Shown: one piece after another, positions 33,749-44,441 of the stretch
Position numbering within the stretch: the first letter of the stretch is position 1
How the letters are laid out: each line of letters begins with the position of its first letter
Assembly: GCA_033977485.1 (NCBI GenBank)
Contig: CM066994.1
Location: 25,326,681-25,390,680, forward strand
Length of the DNA: 64,000 nt
Source: Hydrangea macrophylla
Taxonomy: Eukaryota; Streptophyta; Magnoliopsida; Cornales; Hydrangeaceae
Reading direction: 5' to 3'
Made by a program: the position numbers and the translations under genes
Notes under the pieces: generated by a model
What the model saw: only the letters and a program-made list of their open reading frames with translations
Databases searched by the model: none
What the model was told of the DNA's origin: nothing

Positions 33749-36700
33749 GTTGTTCAATAGATCGTAAAATGTTGTTCTATTTTATTCAAATGTTGTTCCA
33801 TGGACCGTCAAATGTTGTTCTACGATGTAAAAATGTTGTTCTATTTGCATAAAATGTTGTTCCATGAATCGTAAAATGTTGTTCTATGGATCGTAAAATG
33901 ATGTTCTATTTTAATCAAATGTTGTTCCATGGACCGTCAAATGTTGTTCCAGTGCATCATATGTTGTTCCGTGCAAATCAAATGTTGTTCTATGATGAGA
34001 AAATGTTGTACTATTTGAATCAAATGTTGTTCAATGCAAGCAAATGTTGTTCCATGCATCGTCAAATGTTGTTCAATCGATCGTAAAAATGTTGTTCTAT
34101 TTTCATCAAATGTTGTTCCATGTACCGTCAAATGTTGTTCCAGAGCATCAAATGTTGTTCCGTGCAAATCAAATGTTATTCTATGATGAGAAAATGTTGC
34201 TGTATTTGCATCAAATGTTGTTCCATGCAAATCAAATGTTGTTCCATAGATCGTCAAATTTTGTTCTATCAATCGTAAAATGTTTTTCTATTTTAATCAA
34301 ATGTCGTTCCATGGACCGTCAAATGTTGTTCCATTGCATCAAATGTTGTTTTGTGCAAATCAAATGTTGTTCTATGATGAGAAAATGTTGTTCGATTTGT
34401 ATCAAATATTATTCCGTGCAAAGCAATTGTTGGTCCATGCATCGTCAAATGTTGTTCAATCGATCGTAAAATGTTGTTCTATTTTCATCAAATGTTGTTC
34501 CATGGACCGTCAAATGTTGTTCTAGAGCATCATATGTTGTTCTGTACAAATCAAATGTTGTTCTATGATGAGAAAATGTTGTTCTATTTGCATCAAATGT
34601 TGTTCCGTGCAAAGCGAATGTTCTTCCATGCATCGTCAAATGTTGTTCTATTTTAATCGAATGTTGTTCCATAGACCGTTAAATGTTGTTCCAGAGTATC
34701 AAATGTTGTTCCGTGCAAATCAAATGTTGTTCTATGGATTGTCAAATATGTTCCGTTTGCATCAAATGTTGTTCCGTGCAAATAAAATGTTGTTCCATGC
34801 ATCGTGAAATGTTGTTCTATCGATTGTAAAATGTTGTTCTATTTTAGTCAAATGTTGTTCCATGGACCGTCAAATGTTGTTCCATGGACCGTCAAATGTT
34901 GTTCCAGGTCATCAAATGTTATTCCGTACAAATCAAATGTTGTTCCATGGACTGTGAAATGTTGTTCCATTTGCATCAAATGTTGTTCCGTGCAAATCAA
35001 ATTTTATTCCATGCATCGTCAAATGTTGTTCTATCGATCGTAAAATAATGTTCTTTTTTAATCGAATGTTGTTCCATGGACCGTCAAATGCTGTTCTAGA
35101 TCATCAAATGTTGTTCTGTGCAAATCAAATATTCTTCCATGGACCGTCAAATGTTGTTCTATTTGTATCAAATGTTGTTCCGTGCAAAGCAATTGTTGTT
35201 CCATGCATCGTCAAATGTTGTTCAATCGATCGTAAAATGTTGTTCTATTTTCATCAAATGTTGTTCCATGGACCGTCAAAATGTTATTCTAGAGCATCAT
35301 ATGTTGTTCCGTGCAAATCAAATGTTATTCTATGATGAGAAAATATTGTTCTATTTGCATCAAATGTTGTTCCTTGCAAAGGAAATGTTGTTCCATGCAT
35401 CGTCAAATGTTGTTCTATCGATCGTAAAATGTTGTTCTATTTTAATTGAATGTTGTTCCATAGACCGTCAAATGTTGTTCCAGAGTATCAAATGTTGTTC
35501 TATTGATTGTCAAATATGTTCTGTTTGCATCAAATGTTGTTCCATGCATCGTGAAATGTTGTTCTATCGATCGTAAAATGTTGTTCTGTTTTAGTCAAAT
35601 ATTTTTCCATGGACCGTCAAATGTTGTTCCAGATCATCAAATGTTATTCCGTACAAATCAAATGTTGTTCCATTGACTGTCAAATGTTGTTCCGTTTGCA
35701 TCAAATGTTGTTCCATGCAAATCAAATTTTATTCCATCCATCGTTAAATGTTGTTCTATCGATCGTAAAATGATGTTCTTTTTTAATCAAATGTTGTTCT
35801 AGATCATCAAATGTTGTTCTGTGCAAATCAAATATTCTTCCATGGACCGTCAAATGTTGTTCCATAGCATTAAATGTTGTTCTGTGCAAATCAAATGTTG
35901 TTTCATGCATCGTCAAATGGTGTTCTATCGATCGTAAAATATTGTTCTATTTTAATCAAATGTTGTTCCATGGACCGTCAAATGTTGTTCCAGATCATCA
36001 AATGTTGTTCCGTTTAAATCAAATGTTGTTCTATGATGAGAAAATGTTGTTCTGTTTGCATCAAATGTTGTTTCGTGTAAAGCACATTTTGTTCCATGCA
36101 TTATCAAATGTTGTTCTATCGATCGTAAAATGTTATTCCATGGACCGTAAAATGTTGTTCCAAATCATCAAATGTTGTTCCGTGCAAATCAAATGTTGTT
36201 CTATGGACCGTCAAATGTTATTCTGTTTGCATCAAATGTTGTTCCGTGTAAATCAAATGTTGTTCCATGCATCGTCAAATGTTGTTCTATCGATCGTAAA
36301 ATGTTTTTCCACAGACCGTCAAATGTTGTTTCAGATCATCAAATGTTATTCCGTGTAAATCAAATATTGTTCCTTAGACCGTCAAACGTTGTTCCAGAGC
36401 ATCAAATGTTGTTCCGTGCAAATCAAATGTTGTTCCATTTGCATCAAATGTTGTTCCATGCAAATCAAATGTTGCTCCATGTATCGTCAATGTTGTTCAA
36501 TGGATCCTAAAATGTTGTTCTATTTTCATCAAATGTTGTTCTATGGATCATCAAATGTTGTTCCAGAGCATCAAAAGTTGTTTCGTGTAAATTAAATATT
36601 GTTCCATGGACCATCAAATGTTGTTCCAGAGCATCAAATGTTGTTCCGTGCAAATCAAATGTTGTTCCATGGATTGTCAAATGTTGTTCCATTTGCATTA

Positions 36701-36835
36701 AATGTTGTTTCGTGCAAATCAAATGTTGTTCCATACATCGTCAAATGTTGTTCAATGGATCGTAAAATGTTGTTCTATTTTCATCAAATGTTATTCCATG
36801 AACCGTCAAATGTTGTTCCAGAGCATCAAAATATG
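33749..36835. repeat. Large 21-bp satellite-like array with ~190-bp higher-order period
   Basis: Roughly 145 imperfect monomers of 20-22 bp, consensus ATGTTGTTCCATGSATCGTCA. Distinct monomer types recur in order: TTCTATTTTMATCAA, TTCCATGGACCGTCAA, TTCCAGAGCATCAA, TTCCGTGCAAATCAA, TTCTATGATGAGAAA, TTCTATTTGCATCAA, TTCCATGCATCGTCAA and TTCTATCGATCGTAAA. The TTCTATTTT type returns near 33905, 34096, 34288, 34480, 34650, 34840, 35052, 35247 and 35435, spacing mostly 188-195 bp, about nine monomers. Frames on both strands lack stops only because the monomer does. I see no promoter or domain. Confidence 0.93.
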
Positions 36836-37372
36836 TTCACAACCCTGGGAAGATGACATACCCAAGATACTCAGGTGTTGATCTTTTATAGAACTCACTG
36901 ATTGGTAAGTCAAAGCATTCATATCCACAGTTTGTGTTCATAATCGTCTCAAGATTGAGAACACGTACCTTATGCAGGTTATGAGTTCCTATTGACTGTT
37001 GACAGCCTTAAGTGCCAATAGGAAAGCTCAAGTCCGTCAATGCATTATAAGTACTAGCATATTAACTAAGAGCTAAACTCTAGTGATTGAGATTCATCAC
37101 TCTATCTAATGTTAATTAATCATGCTACAATGTAAACCTGATGAGATATCCAGTCTCATCATCTACTGTGACAAATTCTAAGTATCAATGAATAGTAATT
37201 CGTATCTTACTCGCATGCATCTCATACATACACGAATTACTTACTATGACACTTAAGGATTAACAATCATCTCATGAAAAAACATACATAATGAAATGTA
37301 AAGCTGATATCCATATATTAAAATATCAATGTCTCATACATAAAGTAATGGTTTGAGGGCACAAACCCAACA
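36836..37372 (-). mobile_element. Copia-type LTR fragment
   Basis: On the minus strand it starts TGTTGGGTTTGTGCCC at 37372, a common copia LTR beginning, and contains an AT-rich leader with repeated TATGAGAC and TCATGAGATG words. It borders the 21-bp array directly at about 36836. The partner LTR is not seen in the window, and its start differs from the LTR at 31260. Confidence 0.5.
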
Positions 37373-37499
37373 ACGTAAGTTTTGAGTGTCCGGCTTTCCT
37401 GGTCAATGTCATTGAATTTTGATAAGTGGATTATATTTCATGTATGCAGCTTGATGATGAGATGAGCAGGCAAGGAAAGTTATATGATGAATGTGATGT

Positions 37500-38375
37500 A
37501 ATATGTTTTTTGGTTGTACCTGCAGTGACTTAGATTTTATGTAATTAAAGCAACTACCTACCTTAAATCTCATTATTAAGTACCAAGTAGGTATACCAAC
37601 TGAAAGCTTTCAACATTAATTTTATGGAGGGAACAAGTTTATCTATTGCTAGAACAAACATAACATGCCTTTGGAACAACTCTTAATGGTCTTAAGAACA
37701 AAGTTGTTTTGAGGATTAGATATGACTGAGATTTAATGTAATTAAAGGAACTACCTACCCATAATTAATCACTCGTACTTATACATTAAAAGTCAAATTG
37801 CTGATATTGTCAAAGATTTTATACATAAATGTAAATTTCTTAACTTTGTGCCTTGTGGAGGGGACAAGTTTCTCTTAACTGAAGTTGAAGTACTGTTGGA
37901 GATTAATATGACTGAGATTTAATGTAATTAAAGCAGCTACCTACCTTAAATCTTGTAATTATTAAGTATTACATCAAGTAGGTATACAAACTGAAAGCTT
38001 CCAACATTAATTTTGTGGAGGGAACAAGTTTCTTGATTGCTGGAACAAGCTTAACATGTTTTTTGAACAACTCTTTATGGTCCTTGGAGCAAAGTTGTGA
38101 TGGGGAATTAATATGGTTGTGATTTAAAATAATTTATGCAACTACATACCCATAATAAATCACTCATGCTTATACATCAAAATTAAAATTTTCTGATATT
38201 GTACAAGATTTAATACATAAATGTAAATCTCTTGCATGATTGGCACACAAATCAATCCACGGAGAACAACTATTTGTAACATGGAACAATTATTTCTCAC
38301 CACAGAACAAACATGTAAAATGGAACAGCATTTCATGGGATGGAACAATCGTTCCTGATCAAGGAACAAGCATTA
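37500..38375. repeat. ~380-bp duplicated unit with degenerate, inverted 21-bp monomers
   Basis: ACTGAGATTTAATGTAATTA and CTACCTACC recur (about 37530, 37727, 37911), giving a major period near 380 bp with a half-period near 190 bp. Inside, GGAACAA/AGAACAA words sit at 37631, 37652, 37674 and 37696, about 21 bp apart. They recur with similar spacing at about 38025-38100 and 38262-38370. This is the reverse complement of the TTGTTCC monomer in the big array. Confidence 0.75.
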
Positions 38376-39985
38376 CTTCAGAACCGGCCATAGTAGGTTT
38401 CCCTCACATTTATTGCACGTCAGACAGCCATCACTGCGTCAGACAGCCATCACTTCATCCCCTGATTTTTCTTTTCCCTCCATTCAAAGCTTGACAAGTG
38501 GCAAAGTGGTTTGGGGTATATACACCCAAAACCACCAAACTTACCAAAGTTTTCTCCTGGGTTTTTACTTTGATTGTTGACTTTTTGTGCTTTTCAAAAT
38601 GTATGGCTTTAGTCAATCTGTTGGGCACCGCACCCAATCCACGAGAATCCACTCCTAGAATGAATTTCAGTCGAGCAACCCGGTATTGACCAGCATATAA
38701 AATAATTAAGTCAAACCACACTCATTCTTTACGGGTGAATTTGGGCGGGTTTGTGAGTATGGGTGAGAATTGCCACCCCTACTCTTACTTAGGGCTAGGA
38801 AAGCAGTTAGGGGGTCCTCATCCCAACTTCGTCTCGCCGCCATTCTGAAGAATGACAAATATCTCTTGTTGAAAAACTTCAAAGTACAATTAAAGTGGAA
38901 ATGTGTTTAGCAAAATTTAAAAAGAGTAATGATGATAGAAGAGGAAATGAAAGCAATACTGTTTAAAATAATTAATGCAATTTTAAAAATTCATAATGCA
39001 AACCCAAAAGTCAGTGGATTTAAAAAAATCATTTACATTAACATGTCATGTCTGCTTCAGTTGCCCAAGTCATTGAAGATATACCTATTTTTATTAGAGA
39101 GGGAGAGAGAGGTGAGAGACGATGGGTTTGTGAGTGCGGGATTATGCAATTTTGATCCAAAATATCTATCAGTCAACTACATAAGTAGGGTTGAAATAGT
39201 AAAATCACAATTTTAGTAAAAAAAAACTAACGGTGATTCAACTCATTGAGGGTAATTCGTCGGGTCTTATACTTGAAGGGTGTGAGTTAAAAAGGGGTCA
39301 TAAAAATCTGTCACATCATTACATTGAGACACAATCTCCCTGGCATATATAATTTGGTTAGTGCCTCATTTTCATGAGATGATAAAAAATACAATTTTTG
39401 TCTATTTAAACTTAAAAAAAATAAATAAATTTATTATACACTACATAGTCTACACAAAGGGAGTTAGTGCTATCACAACCTATAAACTTCCACCCCATGA
39501 GACTCGAAACCACAACCGTTACAGAGGGATGGAATCCCTTTACGTAAGACTGGTCTCTTTTATCCATTTAAATCTGAACACAACATTATCTTATAATTTC
39601 AATATAATAGGAACATATATATACATAAATATGTGTGTGAGCACTGTTGGAAATTTGATTGATAAATTAGCTTTAAGTTGAATGGATTATTTGGTTATGT
39701 CAAACAGACCTTAGTCGAATGGATGTGACTGTTGACGAACAACCTCCTTTCGAAGGTTGTGACTATCACTTCAACAAAAAACACTAAACTAGGTCAGACT
39801 AAATGATTGTTAACGTCTTCATTGCATCAGCTATATTTAGTAGCAAAACGTAAGGGGGTTGCTTTGTCATGCGAAAAGTTTAAGTTGGGTGGTAACCGTA
39901 ACGAGAAGTTAGACTTTTCATTTGTCAAAACCCTAAGAAAGCCACTGCTTTGCTTAATTTGTCAAAACCCTAAGAAAGCCACTGC
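38376..39985. other. Unassigned stretch
   Basis: No supported gene. A short direct repeat (CGTCAGACAGCCATCACT, about 38418 and 38437) and a GA run (39102-39115) are visible. A 55-bp tandem duplication at about 39917-39987 shares TTTGTCAAAACCCTAAGAAA and CCACTGCTTTG. The short frames have no recognisable domain. Confidence 0.5.
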
Positions 39986-40546
39986 TTTGGGACAATTTAA
40001 AATCGTACCAGATTTTTATCAAAGGGTGCCAGATTTCGGGGATCTGGAATGCTTTTTTGGCACGGTTTAAAACCGTTCCAAATTAGTGCCACGTAGCCAA
40101 ATTAGTTAGTCAACACATGGCCAAGTTAGAGTTCAACACGTGTCCCAAATTTGGGTTATAATTTTGGCACGACTAAAAATCGTTCTAGTGTTGGGATGTA
40201 ATTTTGGCATGACTATAGACCATGCCAGATTTGTTATGTAAAAATTAAAAATTTGGCACATTTTTTGGCACTGTTTTGGAGCTCCTATAGTGGTGCCAGA
40301 TTTTTTTTAATGGGAACATAACTAACACTAATTTTGCAGCATCATAACCACCAAAATTAACAATACCTGTATTACAGAATATAATCATTGCAACAATCAA
40401 TTTATAAAAAAGTCCCCAATATAATATATAAACCATAGCAATTCAACATCAAACAAAATGAATCTAAGACATAGTCCATAATGAAGACCCTAAAAAAAAA
40501 CAAAGCTATAGAAATCAAGCTTCATTCTTGATCAGCGTCGTTGAGA

Positions 40547-40565
40547 GGGGGGGGGGGGGGGGGGG
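40547..40565. repeat. Poly(G) run of 19
   Basis: Homopolymer of 19 G in the CACTA remnant. It is either a genuine unstable mononucleotide repeat or a length-uncertain assembly position. Confidence 0.9.
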
Positions 40566-40995
40566 AGTAGGTCATCGGGCCAGTACAAAAATCCACCTAT
40601 ACCCACATCTCCCAATGTGCTACTAGAGGCTTGTTCATAACCCTAAAGCGGACAACCGGTTTCAAGCGCTGGCCATGAACTAAAGGGACAACATTGAGCT
40701 GTGTTTTTCTCCCATAACCACAAATCTCATCCAAAGAAGATAGAATTTGCACAGAATCAACTCATTCGGACTAGAAAACTGAATTGTAGTGGTAGGCATG
40801 GCACTCATAGGAGTTGCACTAGTTGTTGTAGGAGTTGTATGAATGTCATGGCCACCACACAAAATTTCCACTCTTGAAATCATTAACAGAGTCTAAGACA
40901 GTCGACTTCAACACCTCCATTTCTTCTTTAAGGTCATCTACCTTCTCCCTCTAGTCATTGTGACCCAAATTGACTTCTTGACACATTTCTCATGT

Positions 40996-41000
40996 AAATG
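40996..41000. repeat. Target-site duplication AAATG (left)
   Basis: AAATG directly precedes the LTR at 41001 and recurs at 60311-60315 directly after the LTR ending at 60310. Confidence 0.88.
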
Positions 41001-44000
41001 TGTGGACACACGTGCTTCGGGGGTCCTGGCGTTTTCCCTCGATAGTGTCTTGGGATGGATCCTAAGGAGCACACTTCAGGGAAAACTAGAACCTCTTCAC
41101 GTGGTCCTAGAGATAAAGAGTCGCCACCTAATTTTTATCGGGAATTAGGAAACCCAAGTTTGACTCGCCCAAAACTGAATAAGGTTACTCGTCCTTCATT
41201 ACCAGAAACTAGGTTCGGGGGTCTTGGTACGAGAGGGGAAGTAGCCCAAGCAGAACTAAAGCACCCGCTCCTCGCCCTACCAAATGGTAGGCCTTGATTC
41301 AAATATCCTTGTTCTTAATTCATAATTAGTGTTGTTTTCTCAAACATACTATATAATATATACATGTCAAAAGGGAACATCTAATGAAAATCATTTCACG
41401 AGATTAAATCAAGTAGCAATCAGATGCACATGCAATACAAGAGAGAGGTATACTTACAATGGCTAGTCTCGCCCGAGACCGATGCAAATAAAGGAAACAT
41501 GTCATGATATGCAAGAGGGAACAAGAAGAGTTACATTGGGTTGACTCAAGCGGAGTCGCAAAAGCAAAAGGAATGGAAACGTGTAATGCAATCATGCAAC
41601 AATCCTAGATTAGATGTCTCTAACAAATAATCATATAAACGGAGACTATCCTAAAGGAATTGTGTCGTTGAAAATAAAGTTGTAAACCTAGAAAAATTCT
41701 AAGAGAAAGGATAGAGAAGGTACACGATACATGGGCACTAAGTTACATGTAGACGAGGCAAGATCACAAATCGAAGACTGGATCCACGACATTCAATTCT
41801 CTGCACTAAGACACCAAAGAATACCCAATCATTGCAAAAACACAAGGAAACAAATGACATGTGTGAAAAGCAAGTAGAAAATGTCATCAGTCAAATTTCC
41901 AGATTCAGTAACCTCTAATGAATCCTATCAAAAGTGGCTTTAAACATGAACTGAGTTAAAACCCTTTTATCGAAAGTTAGATATATGTCTTAAGGAACTT
42001 CCCCAAAAAGTATAACCTCTTTACCATTTTTGAAGTTCAAAAATATGAGTTTTGGGAAAAGTGGATCAGGACTGTCCACTGTTCTTGTAAAAATCATAAT
42101 TAATTATACAAATATCATGTGAAGCTCTATTGGGTGTTAAAAGAAAGCTATTTCACTGTAGTTTATGACAAAAATAATCCCATGCACATGTCATTCTTGA
42201 AATTTGGTATCATTTGACAAAGGAGTGCAAAACATAATAGAAATTCATAAATCATGCTAATCAAGCTAATCTAAGCTTTTGATCTCTCATCCAATTATCC
42301 TAAATGATTTCTAAACCAAGTTTTATTCATCAATTGTTGTTGAGTGATCAAGGTATGACAATTTTGTATACATAATCATAATTGTGATTAATCTTAGAAA
42401 ATTCCAGAACATTAGTATCAACTTCAAACGCTTAGAAAATGGTCTTAACTCGATCGTATAGAAAATTCCAGAACATTAGTATCAACTTCAAACGCTTAGA
42501 AAATGGTCTTAACTCGATCGTATGCTCACGATTTTACATCGGCATATAGATACATGGGTTAGGAATCATCCCCAAAAAGCAGAATATCGATAACTATTAT
42601 AGATTTTCTGAAATTCAAGCATAAAGAGACTATGTTCAAATCTATCAACCGATTTCTCAATAATTTCTAAAAATAGCATATGGATCCTAGAGTTTCTCAA
42701 AACGGATTGAATGAAAGCTAATTCATCAAAGTATACCCAGAAATTTTGAAATCCATCAAACTATGGAGTTTGATGGATCAAATCTTATGGACAAAACCAA
42801 TCAGTTTTTTTGAATTTTATCCAGTTCATTTCAAAGTGTGAGAAAAATATCTTGTGTGATGGCTGAAGCTTATTTTGAGAGATCAAATTCATAGATCTAC
42901 TTGATTAACATAATTCCCAATCAATTTAGCCCTCAAGTTCTATGAAGAACTTTAGATCATGGATCAAAGGGACTTACAAATATCCTATTGGAGATGAATT
43001 TCAATAAGAATTCTAATAGATAGGTATGAGCATAGGAATCATCCTTCTAATAGATCATGACTCCAAACCATCATAGAATTCAAAATAGATACGTTTATAT
43101 AGTCGTGTCTGCATGGATTTAAAAGAAAACATAAGAATGAAATCAAAATTGAAAATCAAAGTGAAAAACAATCTTTAATCATGAATTATTAATGAAAATC
43201 AAAAGAGACTTGGATCTAGCTATGTGAGTGTGTGAAGAATAAGAGAGGAAGAAGATGAGTGTACTATCAAATAAAAAAAACAAAAGCTAAACTAGATCCA
43301 AGTCTTATAGACCTATATATAAAAGTAGGAATTAGAGAAAAATATTGATGTCTACCTCTTGGAGGATTCTCAATTGTGTAATCAAAGTTGATTTGAAGAT
43401 CATCTTCTACAAGTGTTCTTCAAGCTCGTCAAGCATTCATCCATGGAGGTTAATGGAGGCCATTGATGTCCAAAATCTCTAATATAATTATCTAGAGATT
43501 AGCTTAGAAAGTTTGTTCCTCTCTCTTGAATTCTAAGTATATTCCTCTATATCTTGTATATTCTCTTGTATGTACTTGTGTGTACTCTCTTATCTATCTC
43601 TTGTGTCTCAAAGATGATCTCATATGGATCTATATACAGAGTTTTGAAGAATTAACTCTTAAGTTAGAGAGTTAAAATAGGATTTTCAGAGAGTAGAAAA
43701 GGGTTAAAATGGCCATTTCGGAGCCTAAACGCAATTTCCAGGCAATTTTCTCGCAGTGGGAGCCTTGGAGAAGGGTCTGGAACAAAAAAATGCGATGGAG
43801 AACATACTTTGTAGGTGGTGGTTTTGGTGGGACCCGCCACTCCCTTACCCAAAACTGCCATCTACTATTTGGGTTACCCTGGTTGCCCACGAGCCCTCTT
43901 TCAAGTTTCAAGTGCATTGCTTTTCCAGATTTTTGTAAAAATGCTTTTTGGTGTCCGAAATTGTCCATTTACGTACTGTTGGAAATCTATCTGGTTGAAT

Positions 44001-44423
44001 TTCAGTATAAAAATATTTCATGAGGTTTTGAAATGAGAATTGAAGTCCAATTGAAGCCCGGAAGTCCTCCGAAACTTTGGTCATCTTTTTGAAATCAAAC
44101 ACTTCTTTTCCAAAATTACCATCAAATGTGCGCCGATTTTGAAATTTTATTTAAAATTGAATCTCTAGATACCTAGAATACTGCGTTTAGAACACTTAAT
44201 GTTCATATAACCCTGAGTGAATATGAATTCTGAGATACGATTTTGAGAAAACTGGGATTTATGCATAAAAATGGGCTTTTCTGAGCTTGAAGTCACTTTC
44301 TGAAGTTCGATCTTTCAATTGTGTGGAATCCAGTACCTTCTACGGGGTACTTTTCATCATCGAATCCTCCAAGATGTTGTCTACCCTAAATCTTATCAGT
44401 GTGGTCAAAATTGGGTGTCTACA
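41001..44423 (-). repeat. 3' LTR of the Ogre-like element
   Basis: 3423 bp, collinear with 56880-60310. It carries a private 64-bp tandem duplication (42396-42459 and 42460-42523) absent from the other LTR, and lacks about 45 bp present near 58080-58130 of the other. Short frames within it are not credible genes. Confidence 0.93.
42396..42523. repeat. 64-bp tandem duplication private to one LTR
   Basis: AGAAAATTCCAGAACATTAG and its continuation are repeated exactly, 64 bp apart. The other LTR has a single copy at about 58318-58382. It arose after insertion. Confidence 0.93.
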
Positions 44424-44441
44424 GTTTGCCCCTCTTTGGCA
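44424..44441 (-). other. Polypurine tract of the Ogre-like element
   Basis: The minus strand reads CAAAGAGGGGCAAAC directly before the 3' LTR start (TGTAGACACC at 44423). This is the plus-strand priming site and supports the minus orientation. Confidence 0.75.

Larger units (their letters stand above)
39990..41000 (-). mobile_element. CACTA (En/Spm) transposon, left part
   Basis: From about 40000 to 40310 there are many GGCAC/GTGCC words in both orientations (TTTTGGCACGACTAAAAATC, CCATGCCAGATTTG and TATAGTGGTGCC), as in CACTA subterminal regions. Minus-strand text at 40600-41000 carries a coiled-coil piece (KVDDLKEEMEVLKS) and continues the transposase tail broken off at 60316. The two flanks share the AAATG target copy of the inserted retrotransposon. 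The true terminus was not located. Confidence 0.65.

Noticed and set aside
33749..36835. CRISPR-like impression of regular short repeats
   Set aside because: Monomers are contiguous and degenerate, with no unique spacers, and the genome is plant nuclear.
33886..36856. Many overlapping 60-150-codon frames on both strands with repeats such as MLFHGPSNVVP and LHGTTFDA
   Set aside because: They arise because the 21-bp monomer lacks stop codons in several frames. Monomers of 20 and 22 bp shift the frame repeatedly, and no start context, promoter or domain is present.
40547..40565. Poly(G) tract as a functional element
   Set aside because: A 19-G homopolymer in decayed transposon sequence is more likely a mutable repeat or uncertain base call.
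43664..44036. Several overlapping frames with similar peptides near 59594-60029
   Set aside because: They repeat because both lie in the two LTRs of one element; overlapping on both strands with no domain.
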